The translations under genes were made by a program, and so were the position numbers. Under the pieces are notes generated by a model that saw only the letters and a list, made by a program, of their open reading frames with translations, did not search any database and was not told where the DNA came from. A DNA stretch of 9,335 nucleotides. Origin: JBFGWM01 sp041588495 (lineage in GTDB: Bacteria; Pseudomonadota; Gammaproteobacteria; Pseudomonadales; JBFGWM01). Within the stretch, counting starts at the first letter, position 1. Each line of letters begins with the position of its first letter. Of this stretch, positions 1-6,345 are shown piece after piece. The stretch spans positions 1 to 9,335 of the forward strand of contig JBFGWM010000102.1 of NCBI GenBank assembly GCA_041588495.1, written 5' to 3'.

Positions 1-1
1 A

Positions 2-1273
2 GGGCTGGATGTGCGGGTGCTCGAGGCGCGGGACCGCCCGGGCGGCCGCCTGCTCAACCACCGGTTCGCGCACGGCGAACACGTGGAGATCGGCGGCCAG
101 TGGGTCGGGCCGACCCAGGACCGGGTGCTCAATCTCATCGACGAACTCGGCCTGCAGACGTTTCCGCTGTACAACGAGGGCGACAACCTGCTGTTCCACG
201 AGGGACGGCTGTCCCGCTACACGGGAACCATTCCCGGTCTGCCGCCCCTGGTGTTGCTCGACGTGCTGCAGGCCCATCGCCGTTTCTCGAAGATGTGCCA
301 GGAGGTGTCCCTGGACGATCCCGCATCCCATCCGCGCGCCGATGACTGGGACACCCAGACCTTTGAAACCTGGTTACGGCGCAACCTGTTCACGAACGGA
401 GGCCGCGAGGTCATGCGCCTGATGACGCGGGCGGTGTTCTCCGGCGAACCCTGTGACATCTCCCTGCTGCATGCCCTGTTCTACGTGCATTCGGCCACCG
501 ATCTCGATTGCGTCACCAGTGTCGAGGGCGGCGCCCAGCAGGATCGCGTGGTCGGCGGGACGGCGCGGATTGCCGAGATACTTGCGGAGCGCCTCGGGGA
601 GCGCGTGCATTATGGTTCACCGGTACTGCGCGTAGTGCAGGAACCGGATCATATCCTGGCTACGACTGCGGCCGGAAATTTCCCGGCCCGCCGGCTGGTG
701 ATGGCGATTCCGCCCACCCTCGCGGTGCGCATCCACTACGACCCGCCGCTTCCCGCCTGGCGGGACCAGCTCTGCCAGCGCCTGCCGGCGGGTTCGGTGA
801 TCAAGTGCGTCGCCGTGTACAAGCGGCCGTTCTGGCGCGAGGAGGGTCTGAGTGGCCAGGTCACCAGTGACACCGGCCCGGTACGCGTGACGTTTGACAA
901 CAGCCAGCCGGGCGCACCGACCGGCATGCTGATGGGTTTTATCGAGGGTGACGAGGCCCGTGTTCCCGAACTCCGGGATCCCGCGGCACGCCGCGAGGCG
1001 GTGCTCGACAGCTTCGTCCGATACTTCGGCTTCGAGGCACGCAAGCCGGTTGAGTACGTCGACCGCGACTGGTCCGCCGAGCAGTGGACCCGGGGCTGCT
1101 ACACGGCGCATTTCCCGCCGGGTGTGTGGCGCCGCTGGGGTGGCCGGCTGCGTCAGCCCGAGGGCCTGATCCACTGGGCGGGAACCGAGACTGCACGGCG
1201 CTGGAACGGTTATATCGACGGCGCGGTGGAATCCGGCGAGCGCGCCGCGGCCGAAGTGCGGGCAGCGGCATGA
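2..1273 (+). CDS. Flavin monoamine oxidase family protein (5' end missing)
   Basis: FAD-dependent oxidase that converts an amine to an imine, hydrolysed to an aldehyde, with release of hydrogen peroxide. The reading frame is open from the left edge, so the true start and the GxGxxG dinucleotide motif lie outside; probably about 25-30 residues are missing. The 423 visible residues begin GLDVRVLEARDRPGGR, the second half of the Rossmann FAD motif. Further hallmarks follow: GSVIKC (Lys codon 803-805, matching the flavin-N5 lysine of MAO), RGCYTAHFPPG (Cys codon 1097-1099), and AGTETARRWNGYIDGAVES near the C-terminus. Cys, the next Tyr, and the Tyr 38 residues after the Cys have the same spacing as MAO-B Cys397, Tyr398 and Tyr435. 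There is no C-terminal membrane helix; the protein ends RAAAEVRAAA, so it is probably soluble. It is the first visible gene of a four-gene run. The family is near certain; the substrate (aromatic amine, polyamine or other) cannot be told. Confidence 0.93.
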   Translation, partial: GLDVRVLEARDRPGGRLLNHRFAHGEHVEIGGQWVGPTQDRVLNLIDELGLQTFPLYNEGDNLLFHEGRLSRYTGTIPGLPPLVLLDVLQAHRRFSKMCQEVSLDDPASHPRADDWDTQTFETWLRRNLFTNGGREVMRLMTRAVFSGEPCDISLLHALFYVHSATDLDCVTSVEGGAQQDRVVGGTARIAEILAERLGERVHYGSPVLRVVQEPDHILATTAAGNFPARRLVMAIPPTLAVRIHYDPPLPAWRDQLCQRLPAGSVIKCVAVYKRPFWREEGLSGQVTSDTGPVRVTFDNSQPGAPTGMLMGFIEGDEARVPELRDPAARREAVLDSFVRYFGFEARKPVEYVDRDWSAEQWTRGCYTAHFPPGVWRRWGGRLRQPEGLIHWAGTETARRWNGYIDGAVESGERAAAEVRAAA

Positions 1274-1317
1274 GTAAGCGGGACATGCTGATTCACGCGG
1301 ACCAACGCCATGTGTGA
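1270..1317 (+). other. Possible 15-codon coupling ORF between amine oxidase and secernin genes
   Basis: An ATG at 1270 overlaps the amine oxidase stop (ATGA) and opens a 15-residue frame (MSKRDMLIHADQRHV). It ends at 1315-1317, just inside the secernin coding start at 1310. The arrangement could pass terminating ribosomes on to the secernin ATG, which lacks a clear Shine-Dalgarno. No homology can be claimed and chance is a real alternative. Confidence 0.2.
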
Positions 1318-2635
1318 CACCCAGGTCATTCTCAAGGACGGCGTCACCTGGTTCGCCAAGAACAGCGACCGCGAACCCAGCGAGGCGCAATTCGTGGTGC
1401 GCCTGCCGCGGGTCGAGAACGACCAGACCGCGCTGGTGCAGACGACCTACATGAACATTCCGCAGACGGCCCGCCGGCACGGGGTCATCCTGAGCAAACC
1501 CCACTGGATCTGGGGCGCCGAGATGGGCGTCAACGACCAGGGTGTGGCCATCGGCAACGAGGCGATCTTCAGCCACCTTGTCGACCGCAGCGCGGAAGCC
1601 CTGCTGGGCATGGACCTGTTGCGGCTCGGCCTTGAACGCGGCTACACGGCCAGGCACGCGCTCGAGGTCATCACCGAACACCTGCAGGAGTACGGGCAGG
1701 GCGGACCGGCCGGTTTCCGCGACAAGAACTTCCGCTATGACAACAGCTACATCATCGCCGATCGCGAGGAGGCGTGGATCCTCGAGACCGCGGGCAAACT
1801 GTGGGCTGCCCGCTGCGTCGGCCGTCACGCCGACCTCGGCGGGCACGCCGAGATCGGCGCCATCTCCAACTGCCTGACCATCGGCAGCGATTACGACCTC
1901 GCCGCGCCGGATCTCGAGGACCAGGCGCGCAAACTCGGCTTCTGGAACGGGCGTGGCGAGTTCAACTTCCGCGAGGCCTTCGATACCTGGTTCCTGCCGC
2001 ATTTCGGCGGCGCGCATCACCGCCGTGCCACCAGCATCGCGACGCTGGAGGCCTGCGCCGCCGCGGAGCACCTGCGCCTTGCGCACCTGTGCGACAGCCT
2101 GCGCCGGCACCGCTCGGAGTCGGAGAATTTCGCCCGCCATGACAACCGCGACGTCTGCCTCCATGCGGGTGGGCGCACACGACCGTCGCAAACCTGCGGA
2201 TCCATGGTGGCCCGCCTGTCCGCCGACACCGTGGACGATTACCTGTTCACCGGCAGCTCCGCACCGTGCCTGTCCCTGTTCAAGCCGGTCGACTTCAACG
2301 ACTCGATCCGTTTCCACTTCCTGCAGGAGGAGGACGACGGCGTCACGGGAAGCTACTGGCACCGGCAGGAAAGCATTCACCGCCGCGCCCTGTTCAACCT
2401 GGAGTTCCGCGACGAGTACCGCCAGGCCCTGCGCGACGTCGAGACCGAGATCCTGTGCTGGATCCACGAGAGCAATCCGACGCAAGGCGCCGACGAGCAC
2501 GAGGCGGACGAGATCGCCCGCCAGTGGCACGAAACCTGGCACAAGGAAGCCGCATTGTTGCCCCTGGAAACCGATTTCATGAGTTTTTACGGACATTTCT
2601 GGCGTAACCTCAACCGCCTCGATACGGTACTCTGA
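1310..2635 (+). CDS. Secernin-like C69/U34 family peptidase (Ntn hydrolase)
   Basis: Predicted N-terminal-nucleophile hydrolase of the secernin/dipeptidase C69 family, 441 residues (animal secernins are roughly 410-425). The start at 1310 is fixed by biology: Cys2 must become the N-terminal nucleophile after Met removal, and MCDT matches the CDT start of secernins. Family blocks in order are FAKNSDR (15-21), WGAEMGVNDQGVAIGNEA (68-85), LLGMDLLRLGLERG (98-111), YGQGG (128-132), YDNSYIIADREEAWILET (143-160) and QTCGSMVA (294-301). No signal peptide or membrane helix is seen, so it should be cytosolic. The residues beyond about 400 are rich in charged and aromatic residues and may be a lineage extension. 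The gene lies 36 bases after the amine oxidase and 5 bases before glycerate kinase, with no convincing Shine-Dalgarno, so translational coupling is plausible. The true substrate is unknown; an acyl-amide or dipeptide bond is the family expectation. Confidence 0.9.
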   Translation: MCDTQVILKDGVTWFAKNSDREPSEAQFVVRLPRVENDQTALVQTTYMNIPQTARRHGVILSKPHWIWGAEMGVNDQGVAIGNEAIFSHLVDRSAEALLGMDLLRLGLERGYTARHALEVITEHLQEYGQGGPAGFRDKNFRYDNSYIIADREEAWILETAGKLWAARCVGRHADLGGHAEIGAISNCLTIGSDYDLAAPDLEDQARKLGFWNGRGEFNFREAFDTWFLPHFGGAHHRRATSIATLEACAAAEHLRLAHLCDSLRRHRSESENFARHDNRDVCLHAGGRTRPSQTCGSMVARLSADTVDDYLFTGSSAPCLSLFKPVDFNDSIRFHFLQEEDDGVTGSYWHRQESIHRRALFNLEFRDEYRQALRDVETEILCWIHESNPTQGADEHEADEIARQWHETWHKEAALLPLETDFMSFYGHFWRNLNRLDTVL

Positions 2636-2640
2636 GCGAC

Positions 2641-3840
2641 ATGAAGATTCTCGTCGCACCCGACTCCTTCAAGGGCAGCATTCCCGCGGTACGCTTCTGT
2701 GAAATCGCCGCCAAGGCGATCACCGGCGCGGCGCCTGGCGCCGAGGTGGTTGCGATTCCGCTGGCGGACGGGGGGGAGGGTACCGTCGACTCGATCCTCT
2801 ACGCGCTGGGGGGCAATCGCGTGGTCGCCACCGTGCTCGATCCCCTGGGCAACGAGATCGAGGCCGGCTACGGGCTCATCGATTCGGGCGCTTGCGCGGT
2901 CATCGAGGTGGCCGCCGCTTCCGGCCTGCCGCTGGTGCCGGAGCAGGCGCGCAACCCCCTCTACGCAACCAGCGTTGGAACCGGACAGCTTATCCGGGAC
3001 GCGCTGGAACGCGGCTGCCGCCGGGTCATCATCGGCCTCGGCGGCAGTGCCACGAACGATGGCGGTGCCGGCGCCCTGCAGGCGCTCGGCTACGAGCTCC
3101 GCGACTGGAAGGGCAGGACCGTCGGCTACGGTGCCAAGGGCCTGTTGCGACTGCACGAGATCCGCGCCCATGCCGCGCACCCGGCCATCGCCGAGACCGA
3201 GTTCATCCTCGCCGCCGATGTCGACAACCCGCTGCTCGGACCCCAGGGGGCCACGGCGATCTTCGGGCCCCAGAAGGGCGCCCGGCCGGAAATGCTGCCG
3301 AAACTCGAACGTGGCCTCGAACTGTGGGCCCAGGCCCTGCGCGGGGTCACCGGTGTGGACGTGTCCCGAACGCCTGGCGGCGGCGCGGCGGGCGGCATGG
3401 GCGCGGGGTTCGCGGCCCTGCTTGGCGCCGATCTGCGCACCGGTTTCGCGGTGATGGACGAACTCATGGGCCTCGGCAGGCGATTCGACGAGCATGCCTT
3501 CGACCTGGTGATTACCGGCGAGGGGCAGTTCAGCGCCCAGAGCCTGCGCGGGAAGCTGCCGGTCAGCCTTGCGCAACTGGCCAGCCGCCACGGTGTGCCG
3601 GTGGTCGGTATCAGCGGTGACTCCGGCGACATCGACGAGGCCCTGCGCAATGCCGGGATCAACTGCCTGGCCAGCATCATCGACCGGCCCATGTCTCTCG
3701 GTGAAGCCATGAACAATGCCGAGGCAATGGTCTCGCGGGCGATATTCCGCCTGATGTCCACGCTGGTGACCGGCGCGCAAATTGGCGACAGGCTGGTCGC
3801 CGCGGGCCGTGCCGGGAACCTGCCGGAGCGCAACCAGTGA
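2641..3840 (+). CDS. Glycerate kinase, class I (GlxK/GarK family)
   Basis: Phosphorylates D-glycerate with ATP; E. coli class I enzymes (GarK, GlxK) give 2-phosphoglycerate, feeding lower glycolysis. It has 399 residues against about 380 for the E. coli enzymes; the excess is mostly a C-terminal tail. Family blocks are PDSFKGS (7-13), LADGGEGT (41-48), GLGGSATNDGG (132-142), ADVDNPLLG (192-200), PGGGAAGGMG (245-254) and TGEG (292-295). The last block continues QFSAQS where the family usually has Arg and Asp (GEGR-x-D-x-Q), so two normally conserved positions differ. The ATG at 2641 lies 5 bases after the secernin stop with only a weak ribosome site, and the PDSFKGS block fits this start. The gene's 3' end overlaps the next gene as GTGA. 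The kinase fold is near certain; glycerate as the substrate is likely but less certain because of the altered motif. Confidence 0.9.
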   Translation: MKILVAPDSFKGSIPAVRFCEIAAKAITGAAPGAEVVAIPLADGGEGTVDSILYALGGNRVVATVLDPLGNEIEAGYGLIDSGACAVIEVAAASGLPLVPEQARNPLYATSVGTGQLIRDALERGCRRVIIGLGGSATNDGGAGALQALGYELRDWKGRTVGYGAKGLLRLHEIRAHAAHPAIAETEFILAADVDNPLLGPQGATAIFGPQKGARPEMLPKLERGLELWAQALRGVTGVDVSRTPGGGAAGGMGAGFAALLGADLRTGFAVMDELMGLGRRFDEHAFDLVITGEGQFSAQSLRGKLPVSLAQLASRHGVPVVGISGDSGDIDEALRNAGINCLASIIDRPMSLGEAMNNAEAMVSRAIFRLMSTLVTGAQIGDRLVAAGRAGNLPERNQ

Positions 3841-4715
3841 CGGAGGCTGGCGCCCTGGAAACCGAAGGCCAGGAACTGCTGCTGCAACTGCCGCACATCA
3901 CGCTCGCGGCACGGGCCTGGGGCCCCGAGGATGGTATTCCCGTGATCGCCCTGCATGGCTGGCTCGACAACGCGGCGAGTTTCGACCCCATGGCGCCCCA
4001 CATGGCAGGGATCCGCCTGGTCGCGCTCGATTTCGCGGGACACGGGCGCTCCGCCCACCGCCCGCCCGGCGTCTTCTACCACATGGTGGACAATGCCTTC
4101 GACGTCATCGCGGTCGCAGACCGCCTGGGCTGGGAACAGTTCTCGCTGCTCGGCCACTCGATGGGCGGCATCATCGCCGCCTTCGTCGCCGGTTCATTCC
4201 CCGACCGCGTGCAGCGCCTCGGCCTGATCGAATCCCTCGGGCCCTACGTGAACCCGCCCGGTGAGGCGCCCGCGCAGCTGGCCAAGGCCATCCGCGAGAT
4301 GGAGGCGCTCGCCGACAAGAAGCTGCCCTGTTACCCGACCCTGCAGGATGCCGTGGACGCACGCCTGCGCGGGTTTGGCAGCATTGGCCGCGATGCCGCA
4401 CGACTGCTGGTGGAGCGCGGGCTGGTACGCGAACCCACCGGGTATTCCTGGTGTACCGACCCGCGCCTGAAGATGTCGTCGCCATTCCGCTTCACCGAGG
4501 AGATGGTGACCGCCTTCCTCGAGGCCATCGCCGCGCCCGTGTTGCTGGTCACCGGCGACCAGGGTTTCATGCCGCGCTTCGCGGCCCATGAGGGTCGCCT
4601 GGCCCATCTTCGCGAGATCACGGTCCGCGAGTTCGAGGGCGGCCACCACCTGCACATGGAAGAGGCCGCTGCCGCAATCGGCGAGTTGATGCGCGAATTC
4701 TTCGGAACCGGTTGA
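3837..4715 (+). CDS. Alpha/beta hydrolase (SERHL/MEST-like)
   Basis: A 292-residue serine hydrolase of the alpha/beta fold. The oxyanion-side motif HGWLDN is at 40-45, as in the SERHL (serine hydrolase-like) group. The nucleophile elbow GHSMGG is at 106-111 with Ser108. A strand followed by TGDQGF near 240-250 carries the likely acid, and the catalytic His lies in GGHHLHME (His270 or His271). A cap region lies between about 130 and 225. There is no signal peptide, so it should be cytosolic. The start is GTG at 3837, overlapping the glycerate kinase stop (GTGA), which indicates translational coupling within the same transcript. The fold and catalytic residues are clear. The reaction (ester, thioester, epoxide or C-C bond hydrolysis) cannot be read from sequence. 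It appears to be the last gene of its run, because a likely promoter follows. Confidence 0.9.
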   Translation: MTEAGALETEGQELLLQLPHITLAARAWGPEDGIPVIALHGWLDNAASFDPMAPHMAGIRLVALDFAGHGRSAHRPPGVFYHMVDNAFDVIAVADRLGWEQFSLLGHSMGGIIAAFVAGSFPDRVQRLGLIESLGPYVNPPGEAPAQLAKAIREMEALADKKLPCYPTLQDAVDARLRGFGSIGRDAARLLVERGLVREPTGYSWCTDPRLKMSSPFRFTEEMVTAFLEAIAAPVLLVTGDQGFMPRFAAHEGRLAHLREITVREFEGGHHLHMEEAAAAIGELMREFFGTG

Positions 4716-4733
4716 GGGTCGCATGCCGTTGGC

Positions 4734-4761
4734 TTCCCTATACCGCGCGGGCTGCTAGAAT
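4734..4761 (+). promoter_or_regulatory. Likely sigma-70 promoter for the DUF4892 gene
   Basis: TAGAAT at 4756-4761 matches the TATAAT -10 consensus at five of six positions and lies in the 68-base gap before the DUF4892 gene. The -35 is poor: TTCCCT at 4734-4739 is at 16 bases, and the better TTGGCT at 4729-4734 is at 21 bases, too far. A 6-bp inverted repeat (GCGGGC 4747-4752, GCCCGC 4766-4771) flanks the -10. It is not followed by a T run, so it is not an intrinsic terminator of the upstream genes. Confidence 0.45.
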
Positions 4762-4783
4762 CGGCGCCCGCAGGGTGGAAAGG

Positions 4784-5746
4784 ATGACTGTGAACGTGAC
4801 GCTACCAATGAAACCCAGGATCCGACGCTGGAGCGAGGCGTGTCTCGCCATACTGGCCTGTCTTGCCGTATCGGCGCACGCGCCGGCCGCGGAGGACCTG
4901 CCTGGCGCCAGTGACCCGGATTCCCTGGCGCGTTACCCGCGCAGCTGGATCGTCGAGTATTCAGCCGAGTCCGCAAGCGAATACCGCCTGGCCCTCGGCC
5001 GACTGAAGAAGGCCAACAGCGTCGTACAGCCGGAGAAATCCCATCGCCTGGTCGGTGACCTGGCGCGGGTCACCTACCGGGTCCCGGACGGGCACGCCCC
5101 GGACCAGGTTTTTCGCTGGTACCGCGACCAGGTGGAGGCGCGCACCCGGGAAATCCTCTTTCTGTGTCACGGCCGCGAGTGCGGTCCGAGCAACGACTGG
5201 GCCAATGACCTGTTCGGCATACCCGTGCTCTACGGTCCCGACCGCGACCAGAGTTACATGGTGGCGCGCATAGCGGCGGGCGAGAGGGAGAAGTTCGTGG
5301 TCGTCTACACGATCCGCCGCGGCAACCGCCGGATCTATGCCCACGTCGATGAACTGACGGTCCGCGCCGGCGCCGCACGCGAGGTGCAGCCGAATCCCGC
5401 GACGCTGCTGTCCATGCTCCGCGAGCACCGCCGGGTAACGCTGCCCCGGCTTCGCTTCGGCGAGCAGCAGGAACTGCTTCTGGGCGAAAACGAAGGCATC
5501 GAACCCGTTGTCCAAGCTTTACAGCTCGACATCGTGCTGCAGGTCGCGGTGGTCGCCCATGCGCGTACCGGGCAGGGGCTGGAGGCCGATTTCCGGGTCT
5601 CCCAGGCGCGCGCACGCAACGTCGTGGACCTGCTGGTGAGGCGGGGCATTCCCCCGGAACGCCTGTATGCTCATGGCGCCGGTTCACTGTCACCGCCATA
5701 CGATGCGAACGAGCCTGCAGAGCGGGTTGAGCTGGTGCTGCCCTGA
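4784..5746 (+). CDS. Exported DUF4892 protein with OmpA-like C-terminal domain
   Basis: Predicted periplasmic or envelope protein of 320 residues. The N-terminus (MKPRIRR, then the hydrophobic stretch ACLAILACLAVSAHAPA) is a signal peptide, with likely cleavage after Ala35. There is no lipobox Cys at the cleavage site. Residues about 48-195 resemble DUF4892: a YPRSWIVEYS start, then C-HGRE-C-GPSNDWAN (Cys128, Cys133) and LYGPDRDQSY. Residues about 215-320 look like an OmpA-family domain: SQARARNVVDLL, RRGIPPERLYAHGAG, VELVLP. The usual peptidoglycan-binding Asp of the TDNxG loop appears as Ala260 in HARTG, so classical diaminopimelate binding is doubtful. I chose ATG 4784; GTG 4790 (better spaced from AAAGGA) or ATG 4808 are alternatives that keep the signal peptide. 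The gene has its own promoter and is followed 13 bases later by the DUF2244 gene. Function is unknown; an envelope-structure role is inferred. Confidence 0.87.
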   Translation: MTVNVTLPMKPRIRRWSEACLAILACLAVSAHAPAAEDLPGASDPDSLARYPRSWIVEYSAESASEYRLALGRLKKANSVVQPEKSHRLVGDLARVTYRVPDGHAPDQVFRWYRDQVEARTREILFLCHGRECGPSNDWANDLFGIPVLYGPDRDQSYMVARIAAGEREKFVVVYTIRRGNRRIYAHVDELTVRAGAAREVQPNPATLLSMLREHRRVTLPRLRFGEQQELLLGENEGIEPVVQALQLDIVLQVAVVAHARTGQGLEADFRVSQARARNVVDLLVRRGIPPERLYAHGAGSLSPPYDANEPAERVELVLP

Positions 5747-5751
5747 GGAGG
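5746..5751 (+). promoter_or_regulatory. Strong Shine-Dalgarno deciding a GTG start
   Basis: A perfect AGGAGG begins on the last base of the DUF4892 stop codon (TGA 5744-5746) and sits 8 bases before GTG 5760. It selects this GTG over the in-frame upstream ATGs at 5667 and 5673, which lie inside the preceding gene. Confidence 0.8.
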
Positions 5752-5759
5752 CGTCAGAA

Positions 5760-6266
5760 GTGGTACGCGCCCATCGTGATTCCAGTGGCGCCTGCAACTG
5801 GATCGACATCCGGCCTGACCGCACCCTGAGTTGGGGCCAGCTCCGCGTCGCCCTGCTGGTCATGACCATCCTCCCCCTGGTGATCGCGGTCGGGTTCACC
5901 CTGGCCGGCGCCTGGGTGATCCTGCCCCTTTCGGGACTCGAACTGCTCGCCGTATGGCTGGCCCTGTGGGCGGTGGCCGTGGCCGGGGAACAGCGCGAGG
6001 TCATTCGTTTCGACCGCGACTGGGTGACCCTGGAAAAGGGTCGCTACTACCCCCTGCGACGGCGACGGTTCCGGCGCCAGGCGGCACATTTCGATGTCGA
6101 ATCCAGCGATCACCCGTGGTACGGGCCCCGCATCTTCCTGCGCCAGACGACGTGCAGCGAGGAAATCGGCGCGTTTCTCAGCGAGGCGGGCAAGCGTGAC
6201 CTGGTGAAAATGCTGCACGGAGTGGTGGCGGAGGCGAACCAGGCGTCACGCCACGGCGCGCACTAG
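5760..6266 (+). CDS. DUF2244 domain membrane protein
   Basis: A 168-residue integral membrane protein of the DUF2244 family, often found near cytochrome oxidase genes in proteobacteria, with no established biochemical role. A short polar N-terminus (NWIDIRPDRTLSW, about 13-25) precedes two adjacent hydrophobic helices at about 29-50 and 52-75, joined by a short turn. A soluble C-terminal domain carries the family-like stretch GEQREVIRFDRDWVTLEKG, followed by an Arg-rich segment (PLRRRRFRRQ) and SDHPWYGPRIFLRQ. The start is GTG 5760, set by the AGGAGG 8 bases upstream; starting at the earlier in-frame ATG would add 31 residues read out of the previous gene's end. Spacing indicates translation from the same mRNA as the DUF4892 gene. 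No oxidase genes are nearby in this window. Confidence 0.85.
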   Translation: MVRAHRDSSGACNWIDIRPDRTLSWGQLRVALLVMTILPLVIAVGFTLAGAWVILPLSGLELLAVWLALWAVAVAGEQREVIRFDRDWVTLEKGRYYPLRRRRFRRQAAHFDVESSDHPWYGPRIFLRQTTCSEEIGAFLSEAGKRDLVKMLHGVVAEANQASRHGAH

Positions 6267-6283
6267 GAGTGGCGCGAATGGTT

Positions 6284-6321
6284 AAATAGTATACAGGCGC
6301 TGTGCATGGGGTATACTTTTA
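6284..6321 (+). promoter_or_regulatory. Promoter region with inverted GTATAC half-sites
   Basis: The 79-base gap before the disordered-protein gene contains AAATAGTATAC at 6284-6294 and GTATACTTTTA at 6311-6321. These form an inverted repeat with 9 of 11 matches and a 16-base spacer; the GTATAC cores are 22 bases apart, about two helical turns. TATACT at 6312-6317 is a good -10, and the left GTATAC occupies the -35 position at 17 bases without resembling TTGACA. That fits a promoter dependent on, or blocked by, a dimeric DNA-binding protein, though no such regulator is encoded nearby. Confidence 0.4.
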
Positions 6322-6345
6322 CTGAGTGAATCAAGGCTTTTGACC

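Noticed and set aside
617..2659. Open frame of 680 codons on the minus strand, opposite the amine oxidase and secernin genes
   Set aside because: The plus-strand genes show clear family motifs throughout. The antisense frame mirrors their codons in high-G+C DNA, where stops are rare, and its translation shows no recognisable domain.
2587..3780. Open frame of 397 codons on the minus strand, opposite glycerate kinase
   Set aside because: Same antisense composition effect; the plus strand carries all the conserved glycerate kinase blocks.
4747..4771. GCGGGC/GCCCGC inverted repeat after the alpha/beta hydrolase gene as a rho-independent terminator
   Set aside because: The stem is only 6 bp with a 13-base loop and there is no T run; the loop contains a good -10 hexamer, so a promoter reading is preferred.
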